Shown here: positions 25,605 through 33,962 of the stretch, in pieces
Position numbering within the stretch: position 1 is the first letter of the stretch
How the letters are laid out: each line of letters opens with the position of its first letter
Assembly (NCBI RefSeq): GCF_000373565.1
Contig: NZ_KB891797.1
Location: 62,001-126,000, forward strand
Source of the DNA: Streptomyces sp. HmicA12
Lineage (GTDB): Bacteria; Actinomycetota; Actinomycetes; Streptomycetales; Streptomycetaceae
Direction: 5' to 3'
Length of the DNA: 64,000 bases
Program-made: the position numbers and the translations under genes
Notes under the pieces: generated by a model
What the model saw: the letters and a program-made list of their open reading frames with translations, nothing else
Database searches by the model: none
What the model was told of the DNA's origin: nothing

Positions 25605-27131
25605 TCACCGGTCCAGCAGCAGGACCGCCACGTCGTCCGTCAGGTCGCCTCCGTTGAGGTCGCGCACCTCGTTCATCGCGGCCTCCAGGAGCTCCTCGCC
25701 GTGCAGGCCCTGCGCGCGCCGGCGGCGGATCAGCTCGACCATGCCGTCCTGGCCCAGGCGCTGGTTGCCCTGGCCGACCCGGCCCTCGATCAGGCCGTCC
25801 GTGTAGAGCATCAGGCTCCACTCGGGCCCCAACTCCACCTGCATGCGCGGCCATCGGGCCTTCGGGAGCAGTCCGAGCGCCGGTCCGTTGTTCTCGTACG
25901 GGAGCAGCGTCGCCGGGCGGCCCGGGCTCGCGATCAGCGGGGACGGGTGGCCCGCCAGGCACAGGCCCGCGCGGCGTCCGTCCGGCGCGATGTCCACCGT
26001 GCACAGCGTCGCGAAGATCTCGTCGTCGGCGCGCTCGTGCTCCAGGACCCGCTGGAGGGTGGAGAGGAGCTCGTCCCCGCACAGGCCCGCGAACGTCAAC
26101 GCCCGCCAGGCGATGCGCAGTTCCACACCGAGCGCCGCCTCGTCGGGGCCGTGTCCGCAGACGTCGCCGATCATCGCGTGGACCGTGCCGTCGGGCGTGC
26201 GGACCACGTCGTAGAAGTCGCCGCCGAGCAGCGCCCGGGAGCGGCCCGGACGGTAGCGCGACGCGAATCGCAGCGGCGAGCCGTCGAGCAGGGGCGTCGG
26301 CAGCAGGCCGCGCTCCAGGCGGGCGTTCTCCTGCGCGCGGAGCCGGGACTCGGTGAGCTTGCGCTGGGCCACGTCGGCGCGCTTGCGCTCCACGGCGTAG
26401 CGGACGGCACGGCCGAGCAGGCGGCCGTCCAGCTCGTCGCGGAACAGGTAGTCCTGCGCGCCCACCCGCACCGCTTCCGCGCCGCGCTCGGCGTCGCCCG
26501 ACGCGGTGAGCGCCAGGACGGCGTGCCGGGGCGCGAGGCGCAGCACGTGCCGCAGCGTCTCCAGCTCGTCGGCGTCCTCGCGGCCCGCCTTCGTGGCGGG
26601 CAGGGTCAGGTCGAGCAGGATGCAGTTCACGTCGTGCGTGAGCAGCCGCTCGGCCTCGGTGAGGTTGCGGGCCGTGCGGACACGGATCGGCTTGCCCGCG
26701 GCGTCCTGCATCTCCGGGACCGTGAGCGACCCGGTCGGGTCGTCCTCGAGCACCAGGAGCGTGAGGCCGGTGGACGAGCCCGACGAGCCGATCGAGCCCG
26801 ACGAGCCGGTCGGGCCGACGTTCTGGCTGGTCGAGCCAGTGGCCGGGCGGGCCGTGGTGGTGCCGACGGCCGTGGTGCTTCCGGCAGCCGTGTCCGCCGC
26901 GGTCGCTGTGGTCGCCGTTCGTGTCGCCGCTGCGGAGACGACCGCGGCGGTCGTGTTGTCGGTAGTGCTGGTCGGGCTGGTCGTGCTGGTGGTGAAGGTC
27001 GTGTTGTCGGTCGTGTCGCGGACGGCGGCTGTCTGCCGCGCCGGTCCGGCGGCCGGTGTAGTGGACGCAGCTTGAGCCTGACCACTTTCCACGGCCGGGA
27101 TCGCTCTCTGCCGCGGTACGGGTACGGGCAT
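25605..27131 (-). CDS. Response-regulator-linked PP2C (SpoIIE/RsbU) phosphatase
   Basis: The 508-residue protein has a Thr/Ala/Ser-rich N-terminal extension (about residues 20-125), a receiver domain starting TLLVLEDDP with the phospho-acceptor Asp in ILLDLTLP, a short coiled linker (AQRKLTESRLRAQENARLERGLLP), and a SpoIIE-type PP2C domain (GGDFYDVV, GDVCGHGPDEA, LTDDVAVLLL). Such proteins dephosphorylate anti-sigma-factor antagonists in the partner-switching control of SigB-like factors. ATG 27131 has GGAAGGAAA about 9 bases upstream. No anti-sigma gene is adjacent. The low-complexity extension is unusual for this architecture. Confidence 0.85.
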   Translation of the reverse strand: MPVPVPRQRAIPAVESGQAQAASTTPAAGPARQTAAVRDTTDNTTFTTSTTSPTSTTDNTTAAVVSAAATRTATTATAADTAAGSTTAVGTTTARPATGSTSQNVGPTGSSGSIGSSGSSTGLTLLVLEDDPTGSLTVPEMQDAAGKPIRVRTARNLTEAERLLTHDVNCILLDLTLPATKAGREDADELETLRHVLRLAPRHAVLALTASGDAERGAEAVRVGAQDYLFRDELDGRLLGRAVRYAVERKRADVAQRKLTESRLRAQENARLERGLLPTPLLDGSPLRFASRYRPGRSRALLGGDFYDVVRTPDGTVHAMIGDVCGHGPDEAALGVELRIAWRALTFAGLCGDELLSTLQRVLEHERADDEIFATLCTVDIAPDGRRAGLCLAGHPSPLIASPGRPATLLPYENNGPALGLLPKARWPRMQVELGPEWSLMLYTDGLIEGRVGQGNQRLGQDGMVELIRRRRAQGLHGEELLEAAMNEVRDLNGGDLTDDVAVLLLDR

Positions 27132-27407
27132 CGCTAGGTTTCCTTCCCTCCCCCCGAGGGCGCGGTGGCACGAAGGTCGTCGCACCACCGTCGGGGACCT
27201 TAGCGTCAGGCGCCGCTCCAACGGAATGGCGAGTGGTGAACGGCCAGCGTCATATGCCGCTTCCCGCACCGGAATTGGAGGGTTCCGGCCCGTGATGGGC
27301 AGGTTCGGGATGACGAACATCACGTCGGACCTGTGCAACCGCGGTGAAGGAAGTGTGGTGCGTCACGTGCGGCGGGTCACCCGGCGCGGGCCTGCGCGCG
27401 GGGCGCG

Positions 27408-28478
27408 TCACGCGTCGGGCCGCACGACTCCGAGTATCGCCATCGACCCGGCTCCGGCGACGGTCACGGTCCGCCCGGGGCGCGGCGCGTGGATGATCGC
27501 GCCGTCGCCGATGTACATCCCGACATGGCTGGCGTCGTCGTGGTAGATGATCAGGTCGCCGGGGCGCATGTCGTCGATGTCGATGTGCTTGAGCTGCTTC
27601 CACTGCTCCTGCGAGGTGCGCGGGATGCCGTGCCCCGCCGCCGCCCACGCCTGGGAGGTGAGCCCCGAGCAGTCGTACGACTTCGGGCCCTCGGCGCCCC
27701 ACACGTACGGCTTGCCCAGCTGGGCCGTGGCGAACTGGACCGCCTTCTTGCCCGAGGCGGTCGCCCTGCCGTTGATCTCCTTGAGGACGCCCGAGGAGAG
27801 CCAGGCCGTCTGCGCCTTCTGCTCGGCCTCCTCCTCCAGCTTGCGCAGCCGCTCGCGCTCCTTCTTCTCCAGCGTGCTCTCGAGCTTCTGCGCTTCCTCG
27901 ATCTGCCGCTCGACCTTCTTCTTCGCCGTGGCCTTCCGCTGGGCGCCCTCGTCCAGTTCCTTCCACTTCGCGGAGGCGTCGTCGGCGTACTCCCCGAGTT
28001 CCTTCTGCGTCGCGGTGAGTTGGGACAGCAGGTTCTTGGTGGCCTGCTGCCCCTGGTACGCCCGGCCCGCGTTGTCGAGGAACTGCTGCGGGTCGCCGGA
28101 GAGCAGGAACTGGGTCTCGCGCGGTATCCCGCCGGTGCGGTACTGCTCGCGGGCGACCGCGCCCGCGCTCTTCTTGAGGCGGTCCAGCTTCTGCTGCCCG
28201 ACGGCGATCTTCTTGGCCAGCTTCACGATCTCGACGGACTGCTGGTCGGCCTTCTCCTCCGCCGCGTTGTACTCGTCCGTCGCCACCGCCGCGTCGTGGT
28301 ACAGCTTGTCGATCTTCTTGCGGACGGCTTCGAGATCCGTGCTCTTCGGCGTGGCCGAGGGCGAGGGCGTGGGCGTCGGAGCCGCGAGGGCCGTGCCCGG
28401 TGCCGCGAGCACGGTCACGGCACAGACCAGCGCCACGGCCGCCATCTGCGCCACCGACATCGAGTTCCGCTTGCTCAT
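27408..28478 (-). CDS. Secreted NlpC/P60 peptidoglycan hydrolase
   Basis: The 356-residue preprotein has a signal peptide (AAVALVCAVTVLAAPGTALA), a long coiled-coil region (about residues 45-210, rich in Lys/Glu/Gln), and a C-terminal NlpC/P60 cysteine peptidase domain with the catalytic Cys in YDCSGLTSQAW (about residue 270) and His in DASHVGMYIG. It would cut D-Glu to diaminopimelate bonds in the cell wall, with the coiled coil controlling access as in RipA-like enzymes. An upstream in-frame GTG at 28493 is an alternative start. The leader (28479-28669) holds an inverted repeat TCAGGTT/AACCTGA but no recognisable ydaO c-di-AMP riboswitch. Confidence 0.9.
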   Translation of the reverse strand: MSKRNSMSVAQMAAVALVCAVTVLAAPGTALAAPTPTPSPSATPKSTDLEAVRKKIDKLYHDAAVATDEYNAAEEKADQQSVEIVKLAKKIAVGQQKLDRLKKSAGAVAREQYRTGGIPRETQFLLSGDPQQFLDNAGRAYQGQQATKNLLSQLTATQKELGEYADDASAKWKELDEGAQRKATAKKKVERQIEEAQKLESTLEKKERERLRKLEEEAEQKAQTAWLSSGVLKEINGRATASGKKAVQFATAQLGKPYVWGAEGPKSYDCSGLTSQAWAAAGHGIPRTSQEQWKQLKHIDIDDMRPGDLIIYHDDASHVGMYIGDGAIIHAPRPGRTVTVAGAGSMAILGVVRPDA

Positions 28479-28669
28479 CCGCTCCGCCCCCACAGCCGAG
28501 ACAACTCAGGTTCACCGCGCGGCAAAACCTGATTTACCGTCAGTAACTTGTGCGCGCTCCGGTGGATGGTGCCACGTGAGCGTCAAATCCGACAGACCCC
28601 GCACGATGTGACGAACGGCGTGGGGAGATCGTTCCCCCTGCCCCACCCGGCTTCCCCCGCCCCTCGGGC

Positions 28670-29488
28670 CTACGCCTTCGGTGCCGGCCCGCCCGGGGCC
28701 AACGCCCCCCACGCCACGGTCACTTCGCCCTGCCGCCAGCGCCCCGGGCCGTCCACCACCGGCCAGTCCGCGGCGAGGGCGCGAACCGTACGGATCCAGC
28801 GCTGCCGCGCACCGTAGGAGGCGTAGGGCGAGGCCGCCGCCCATGCGCGGTCGAAGTCCCGCAGAAAGGCGTGCACCGGCTCGCCCGGGACGTTCCGGTG
28901 GATCAGCGCCTTCGGCAGGCGCTCGGCCAGATCGGAGGGGGCCGCGAGCGAGCCGAGCCGCGTCGCGAAGGTGACCGTGCGCGGGCCCTCCGGGCCGAGC
29001 GCCACCCACACGTGCCGCCGCCCGATCTCGTCGCAGGTGCCCTCCACGAGCAGCCCGCCGGGCGCCAGCCGCCCGCACAGCCGCTGCCAGACCTCGGCCA
29101 CCTGGTCCTCGTCGTACTGGCGCAGCACGTTCGCGGCACGGATCAGCGTCGGGGACGTACCCGCGGGGTCCAGCGGCACCTCGAAGCCGCCGTGCCGGAA
29201 GGTGAGGCCCTCGCGCTCGTACGGCTTCGCGGCGGCGACCCGGGCCGGTTCGATCTCGATGCCGACCACGCGCGCGCGGGGCGCGGCCGCGCGCAGCCGG
29301 GCGAGGAGCTCCACGGCGGTCCAGGGCGCGGCCCCGTACCCGAGGTCGACGGCGACCGGGTCGTCGGCCCGGCGCAGCGCGGCGCCCTGCACGGACGCGA
29401 TCCAGCGGTCCATGCGGCGCAGGCGGTTGGGGTTGGTGGTGCCCCGGGTCACCGTTCCAACAGGGCGGGACGGGGTACGCGGGCTCAC
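28670..29488 (-). CDS. Class I SAM-dependent methyltransferase-like protein
   Basis: The 272-residue protein has a Rossmann methyltransferase core: AVDLGYGAAPWTAVELLARL (motif I as DLGYGAAP), VVGIEIEPARV (acidic end of strand 2), and RLAPGGLLVEGTCDE (post-II). The family is a Streptomyces class I methyltransferase with unknown substrate. The start is uncertain: GTG 29488 gives a protein beginning VSPRTP; GTG 29515 adds nine residues. It is upstream of and co-directional with the NlpC/P60 gene and divergent from mshA. Confidence 0.75.
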   Translation of the reverse strand: MSPRTPSRPVGTVTRGTTNPNRLRRMDRWIASVQGAALRRADDPVAVDLGYGAAPWTAVELLARLRAAAPRARVVGIEIEPARVAAAKPYEREGLTFRHGGFEVPLDPAGTSPTLIRAANVLRQYDEDQVAEVWQRLCGRLAPGGLLVEGTCDEIGRRHVWVALGPEGPRTVTFATRLGSLAAPSDLAERLPKALIHRNVPGEPVHAFLRDFDRAWAAASPYASYGARQRWIRTVRALAADWPVVDGPGRWRQGEVTVAWGALAPGGPAPKA

Positions 29489-29693
29489 AGGTACGAGAGT
29501 ACGCGGCGGTGGCACGCCGAGCCGCCACGCAGACTCGTACGGTAATGATTCGGCAAAGTGGAAATGGAGGGGCGCGGTCCGGTGTTGCCGTCCTTGGACG
29601 AGGGCCTGCGCCCTCTTCGAGTCGTGCCCGCAGTAGAGCCGCAGTAGAGCCGTAGTACCGCCGTAAGTAGAGCCGCCAGCAGGAGGACCGCAC

Positions 29694-31043
29694 GTGAGTC
29701 AGTACGTGTCCAGGTTCCGCCGTACCGGAGCGGGCGCGGGCCCGGCCCGGCTGCGTTTCCCCGGTGCGCAGCGACGCCCCCGCCGGGTCGCGATGCTCAG
29801 CGTCCACACCTCACCGCTGCACCAGCCCGGTACGGGCGACGCGGGCGGCATGAACGTCTACATCGTCGAGCTCGCCAAGCGCCTGGCCTCGATCAACATC
29901 GAGGTCGAGATCTTCACGCGCGCGACCACGGGCGGCCTGCCGCCGGAGGTCGAGCTCGCGCCGGGCGTCCTCGTCCGGCACGTGGACGCGGGCCCCTACG
30001 AGGGCCTCGCCAAGGAGGACCTCCCCGCCCAGCTGTGCGCCTTCACGCACGGGGTCATGCAGGCGTGGGCGGGCCACCGCCCCGGCTACTACGACCTGGT
30101 CCACTCGCACTACTGGCTCTCCGGGCACGTCGGCTGGCTGGCCGCCGAGCGCTGGGGCGCCCCGCTCGTGCACGCGATGCACACCATGGCCAAGGTCAAG
30201 AACGCCGCGCTCGCCGAGGGCGACACCCCCGAGCCGCCCGCCCGTGTCATCGGCGAGACGCAGATCGTGCGCGCCGCCGACCGGCTGATCGCCAACACCG
30301 CGGGCGAGGCCGACGAGCTGATCCACCACTACGAGGCCGATCCCGGCAAGGTCGCGGTCGTGCACCCCGGCGTGAACCTGGAGCGGTTCCGGGTCGGTGA
30401 CGGGCGGGCCGCCGCCCGTGCCCGCCTCGGCCTGCCCCAGGACGCCCTGATCCCGCTCTTCGCGGGCCGCATCCAGCCGCTCAAGGCCCCCGACATCCTG
30501 CTCAAGGCGGTCGCCGTCCTCCTCGACGAGCGTCCCGACCTGCGCTCGCGCATGGTCGTCCCCGTGGTCGGCGGCCCGAGCGGCAGCGGCCTCGCCAAGC
30601 CCGCCGCGCTGCAGAAGCTCGCCGCCCAGCTGGGCATCTCGGACGTCGTGCGGTTCCAGCCGCCGGTCGGCCAGGACCAGCTCGCGGACTGGTTCCGGGC
30701 CGCCTCCCTGCTCGTCATGCCCTCCTACAGCGAGTCCTTCGGGCTCGTCGCCATCGAGGCGCAGGCGACCGGGACGCCGGTCCTCGCCGCGTCCGTGGGC
30801 GGCCTGCCGGTGGCGGTGCGGAACGAGAGCACCGGCTTCCTCGTCGACGGCCACGAACCCGCCGCCTACGCGCGCGTGCTGCGCGAGTTCGCCGACCATC
30901 CCCACCTTGTGGACAGCATGGGCGGTGCGGCCGCCCGGCACGCGCAGTCCTTCGGCTGGGGCACGGCCGCCTCCGCGACGGCGGACGTCTACACCGCGGC
31001 CATGCAGGAACACCGCCGTCACGTACTCTCGCACCATGGCTGA
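29694..31043 (+). CDS. mshA: D-inositol-3-phosphate glycosyltransferase (mycothiol synthesis)
   Basis: The 449-residue protein is a GT4 glycosyltransferase with the MshA signatures [21 protein letters not shown] at the N-terminus, [11 protein letters not shown] in the middle and [21 protein letters not shown] in the nucleotide-sugar domain. It transfers GlcNAc from UDP-GlcNAc to 1-L-inositol-1-phosphate, the first step of mycothiol, the actinobacterial thiol buffer. GGAGGA lies 7 bases before GTG 29694. Imperfect 11-bp tandem repeats (CGCAGTAGAGC) lie in the leader at 29629-29673. It overlaps the following YbjN-like gene by 8 bases. Confidence 0.93.
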   Translation: MSQYVSRFRRTGAGAGPARLRFPGAQRRPRRVAMLSVHTSPLHQPGTGDAGGMNVYIVELAKRLASINIEVEIFTRATTGGLPPEVELAPGVLVRHVDAGPYEGLAKEDLPAQLCAFTHGVMQAWAGHRPGYYDLVHSHYWLSGHVGWLAAERWGAPLVHAMHTMAKVKNAALAEGDTPEPPARVIGETQIVRAADRLIANTAGEADELIHHYEADPGKVAVVHPGVNLERFRVGDGRAAARARLGLPQDALIPLFAGRIQPLKAPDILLKAVAVLLDERPDLRSRMVVPVVGGPSGSGLAKPAALQKLAAQLGISDVVRFQPPVGQDQLADWFRAASLLVMPSYSESFGLVAIEAQATGTPVLAASVGGLPVAVRNESTGFLVDGHEPAAYARVLREFADHPHLVDSMGGAAARHAQSFGWGTAASATADVYTAAMQEHRRHVLSHHG

Positions 31044-31536
31044 CCAGCACCCGGCACACCAGGTCATCGAGGCGTTCCTCAAGGACGCGGAGCTGGAGTG
31101 GGAGAGCCCCGAGCCGGGCGCGTACGTCGTCAAGCTGCCCGGCACCCGCAAGCTCTCCACGACGCTCTCGCTGCGCGCCGGCAGGCACAGCCTGTCCCTG
31201 AACGCCTTCGTGATCCGCCACCCGGACGAGAACGAGACCGGGGTCCACCGCTGGCTCCTGGAGCGCAATCTGCGCCTGTACGGGGTGAGTTACGCGGTCG
31301 ACCAGCTCGGCGACATCTATCTCGCCGGCAAGCTCCCGCTCGCCGCCGTCACGCCCGACGAACTCGACCGGCTCCTCGGCTCGGTCCTGGAGGCGTCCGA
31401 CGGCGCGTTCAACACGCTCCTGGAGCTCGGTTTCGCGAGCGCGATCCGCCGGGAGTACGAGTGGCGGGTGTCGCGCGGTGAATCCACCCGCAACCTGGAC
31501 GCGTTCACGCATCTGATCCAGCGCCCCTCCAAGTAG
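31036..31536 (+). CDS. YbjN-domain protein
   Basis: The 166-residue protein has the YbjN fold pattern: an N-terminal helix ([15 protein letters not shown]), beta strands ([18 protein letters not shown]), the [27 protein letters not shown] hairpin and a helical end. YbjN proteins resemble type III secretion chaperones and usually act as small cytoplasmic helpers; no activity is known for this branch. The gene starts inside the end of mshA (8-base overlap), so translational coupling and a link to mycothiol metabolism are likely. Confidence 0.8.
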   Translation: MADQHPAHQVIEAFLKDAELEWESPEPGAYVVKLPGTRKLSTTLSLRAGRHSLSLNAFVIRHPDENETGVHRWLLERNLRLYGVSYAVDQLGDIYLAGKLPLAAVTPDELDRLLGSVLEASDGAFNTLLELGFASAIRREYEWRVSRGESTRNLDAFTHLIQRPSK

Positions 31537-31626
31537 CCCTTCCCTTCCCGTAGTTCACTGCTGCTGGTCGACCGCTGCGCGATCCCTTCCGTGCCCGCGG
31601 TCTCCGTGGCATGCTCGCGCCCGGCA

Positions 31627-31645
31627 TTCACGTGAACAGTGTTCA
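31627..31645. promoter_or_regulatory. Overlapping palindromes upstream of the beta-helix protein gene
   Basis: TTCACGTGAA (31627-31636) and TGAACA G TGTTCA (31633-31645) are both perfect and share four bases. A -10-like TGTATATG follows. The arrangement suggests an operator, perhaps for a carbohydrate-sensing regulator. Confidence 0.5.
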
Positions 31646-31676
31646 TGTATATGTACGTCGACGAAGGGTGACAGCC

Positions 31677-33332
31677 GTGCGGGACCTCAGCAGGCGTGGT
31701 GTGTTGGGCGGGGCGATAGCGGTGGCGGCCGGCACCGCGGCCGGCGCCGGGGCAGGCGTCGCCGCGGCCGCCCCCGGCCAAGTCCCCGACATCTGGGGAG
31801 AGTTCACCAAGACTCCCTACGCCCACCCGCAGATCCCGTACATCGGCCGCGCCGGACACCGCGCGGGCCGCGGCTCCGTCCCCCGCCGGGGCCGGATCCT
31901 CCGGGCCGAGGCCTTCGGAGCGGTCGCCGACGGCAGCATCGACAGCGCCCCCGCGATCAACCGTGCCCTCGCCGCCGCCGGACGGGCCGGCGGGGGCACG
32001 GTGCTGCTCGGCAAGGGCACGTACCGGATCGACGACCTGATCCACATCGGGGACGACGACGTCGTCCTCAAGGGCGCGGGCAGCGCCGCCACCAAGCTCT
32101 ACGCGACGAAGAACCTCACCGAGCTGATCGGCGTCTACGGCTCCCGCTACGGCGGCGACAAGTCCTCCTGGTCCTGGGCCGGCGGCCTGATCTGGCTCTG
32201 CCCGGCCGACCGTTTCCGTACGCTCACGGACGCCATCAAGGCGCGGGCCTGGCCCTTCGAGGGCTGGACCGGCAACCGGCGCGACGAGTGGCAGACCCTG
32301 ACGACGGTCGAACCGGCGCGGCGGGGCGCGTGGTCGGTCACGGTCGCCGACGCGTCCCGGCTGCGGCGGGGCGACCTCGTCCTCCTGCGCCTCGCCGACG
32401 ACGCGGACCACACGCTGCTGGAGCACATGGCGGGCGGCGGCGCGGGCCCCGAGGCGTACTACTGGGACGACAAGACCAAGCTGACCTCGTACGTTCCCTA
32501 CGAATGGCCCGTGCGGATCGCCTCGGTGCGCGGCGCCCGGGTCACCTTCGAGCGCCCGCTGCCGCTCGACGTGCGCCCCGAGTGGGACCCGAGACTCACG
32601 ACCCACGTGAAGGCCCTGTCCGGAGCGGGAGTCGAGGGCCTGACCCTGGAGGCGGTGGAGACCCCGCAGGCGCAGCATCTCCTGGACAAGGGCTACAACG
32701 GGGTCGCGCTGCAATGCACGTACGACTGCTTCGTCGACGACGTCACGGTGTGGAACGTCGACAACGGCTTCGGCTTCGTCGCGGCGTCGGCCTCGACGCT
32801 GCGCCGCACCACGGTCGGTGGCCGCGGCGCGCACCACCCCTATTTCTGCCGCGAGGGCTCGCACGACAACCTGGTCGAGGACTTCACCGTCGCCCGGCGC
32901 ACGGTCCCGGCCCCGCCCGGGACACAGCTGCACGGCATCAACGTGGAAGGGCTGTCGTCCCACAACGTCTGGTCGCGCGGCCGCATGGAGATGGGCACCT
33001 TCGACTCGCACCGTGGCATGCCGTTCGCGAACGTGCGCACCGACATCACGGTGAACAACGACGGCCGGCACGGCGGCGACGCGTCCGCGGGACCGCTGTT
33101 CGGGGCGCGCTTCACCCACTGGAACATCAGGGTCACCAACGAGCGCGCGGGCCTCATGAAGATCGACGGGCTCGCCCCGTGGAGCGCGACCGTCGGCGTC
33201 ACCACGGTCCGGGAGTTCGACCAGATCGACGTACCCGACTTCGAGGGGGACCTCCACTCCCGGCTGGAGCTGTACGGAACGACGGACGCGGTCCGGCCGC
33301 GCAACCTGTACGACGCGCAACGACGCCTGTAG
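31677..33332 (+). CDS. Tat-exported right-handed beta-helix protein (pectate-lyase-3 type)
   Basis: The 551-residue preprotein starts with a twin-arginine signal (RDLSRRGVLGGAIAVAAG). The mature part has the Pectate_lyase_3 start AEAFGAVADGSIDSAPAINRAL followed by GGTVLLGKGTYRIDD, then beta-helix coils through NGVALQCTYDCFVDDVTVWNVDNG to LHGINVEGLSSHNVW. Such proteins cleave or bind polysaccharides outside the cell; the substrate is not evident. GTG 31677 is chosen because the Tat motif follows directly and AAGGG lies about 9 bases upstream. Upstream palindromes suggest substrate-responsive control. Confidence 0.8.
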   Translation: MRDLSRRGVLGGAIAVAAGTAAGAGAGVAAAAPGQVPDIWGEFTKTPYAHPQIPYIGRAGHRAGRGSVPRRGRILRAEAFGAVADGSIDSAPAINRALAAAGRAGGGTVLLGKGTYRIDDLIHIGDDDVVLKGAGSAATKLYATKNLTELIGVYGSRYGGDKSSWSWAGGLIWLCPADRFRTLTDAIKARAWPFEGWTGNRRDEWQTLTTVEPARRGAWSVTVADASRLRRGDLVLLRLADDADHTLLEHMAGGGAGPEAYYWDDKTKLTSYVPYEWPVRIASVRGARVTFERPLPLDVRPEWDPRLTTHVKALSGAGVEGLTLEAVETPQAQHLLDKGYNGVALQCTYDCFVDDVTVWNVDNGFGFVAASASTLRRTTVGGRGAHHPYFCREGSHDNLVEDFTVARRTVPAPPGTQLHGINVEGLSSHNVWSRGRMEMGTFDSHRGMPFANVRTDITVNNDGRHGGDASAGPLFGARFTHWNIRVTNERAGLMKIDGLAPWSATVGVTTVREFDQIDVPDFEGDLHSRLELYGTTDAVRPRNLYDAQRRL

Positions 33333-33335
33333 TGC

Positions 33336-33405
33336 GGCTGGTTGCGCGTGGCTGGTGGAGCGAGGCTGGTGGAGCGAGGCTGGTTGAGCGCGGCTAGTTG
33401 AGCGC
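33336..33405. repeat. Five tandem 14-bp units
   Basis: Units GGCTGGTTGCGCGT, GGCTGGTGGAGCGA (twice), GGCTGGTTGAGCGC and GGCTAGTTGAGCGC follow directly. The array starts three bases after the beta-helix gene stop and supplies the stop and last codons of the convergent toxin-like gene. Confidence 0.85.
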
Positions 33406-33657
33406 GACCATCCGGACGACGGTGACCGTGAGGACGGACCCGGACACGTAGTACAGGACTATCGCCCCGCCGATCGTCGCCTCGCGGCGGTCGCGCTCGC
33501 CGGTCACCGAACTGGAGCCGTGCCCGTACGGGTCGTGGGCGAGGGTGCGGCTCATCTCGGCGCGGAAGGCCTCGGGGTTCGCCATCTTCGTGAGGGTGTC
33601 GTCGGCGGGCGGGGCGTACGCGATTCGGCAGGGACTGCGCCTGCGGCGACGGCTCAA
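33394..33657 (-). CDS. Small RelE/ParE-like protein, putative toxin
   Basis: The 87-residue protein (TTG 33657 start) reads CRIAYAPPADDTLTKM, then MSRTLAHDPYGHGSSSV, then DRREATIGGAIVLYYV and SGSVLTVTVVRMV. The pattern of a first strand, two helices, then DP..GS, DR.AT.GG and a YYVS..VLTVTVVR hairpin is that of RelE/ParE toxins, which cut ribosome-bound mRNA or block gyrase. The TTG overlaps the stop of the upstream DUF6247 gene (TTGA), as in toxin-antitoxin operons. ATG 33585 would give a shorter 63-residue product lacking the first strand, so the TTG start is preferred. Assignment is by pattern only. Confidence 0.55.
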   Translation of the reverse strand: MSRRRRRSPCRIAYAPPADDTLTKMANPEAFRAEMSRTLAHDPYGHGSSSVTGERDRREATIGGAIVLYYVSGSVLTVTVVRMVALN

Positions 33658-33932
33658 GCCGGGCCCCGCCTCTCCGCCTCGTCGCGGGCGAGCCGGGCCA
33701 GGATCGCGTCGGCCTCCGGGTCGGGCACGGCCTCCAGCATCCAGTGCCGCATGACGGCGTGGATCTCGTCGACCCCGGCGGCGTTGATGTCCTTGTCGAA
33801 CTCGGTGCGGCGCTCGGGGGTGAGCGCCGCACGGATCGCCGGAATGCTGTTGGGGACGTCGACCTCGATGCCGCCCACCAGCGTTCTGGGCGGTTCGTCA
33901 GTTCTGGAGGAGGTCCTTGGGGCTTCGGACAT
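33654..33932 (-). CDS. DUF6247-like small protein, putative antitoxin
   Basis: The 92-residue protein reads IPAIRAALTPERRTEF, then DKDINAAGVDEIHAVMRHWMLEAVPD, and ends with a charged helix (ARLARDEAERRG). I recognise the pattern as DUF6247, a small Streptomyces family often found beside RelE-like genes. It lies directly upstream of and overlaps the toxin-like gene. A perfect 14-bp palindrome lies four bases before its ATG, a typical place for autoregulation. It begins 30 bases after the MFS gene on the same strand, so read-through is possible. Confidence 0.6.
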   Translation of the reverse strand: MSEAPRTSSRTDEPPRTLVGGIEVDVPNSIPAIRAALTPERRTEFDKDINAAGVDEIHAVMRHWMLEAVPDPEADAILARLARDEAERRGPA

Positions 33933-33935
33933 GTT

Positions 33936-33949
33936 CGGGTACGTACCCG
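33936..33949. promoter_or_regulatory. Palindrome upstream of the antitoxin-like gene
   Basis: CGGGTACGTACCCG is perfect and lies four bases outside the start codon at 33932, a likely autoregulatory operator. Confidence 0.5.
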
Positions 33950-33962
33950 CCGAAGTGCCCGC

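Noticed and set aside
28479..28669. Possible c-di-AMP (ydaO) riboswitch before the NlpC/P60 gene
   Set aside because: Streptomyces cell-wall hydrolase genes often have one, but the conserved ydaO cores are not present here; only a 7-bp inverted repeat is visible.
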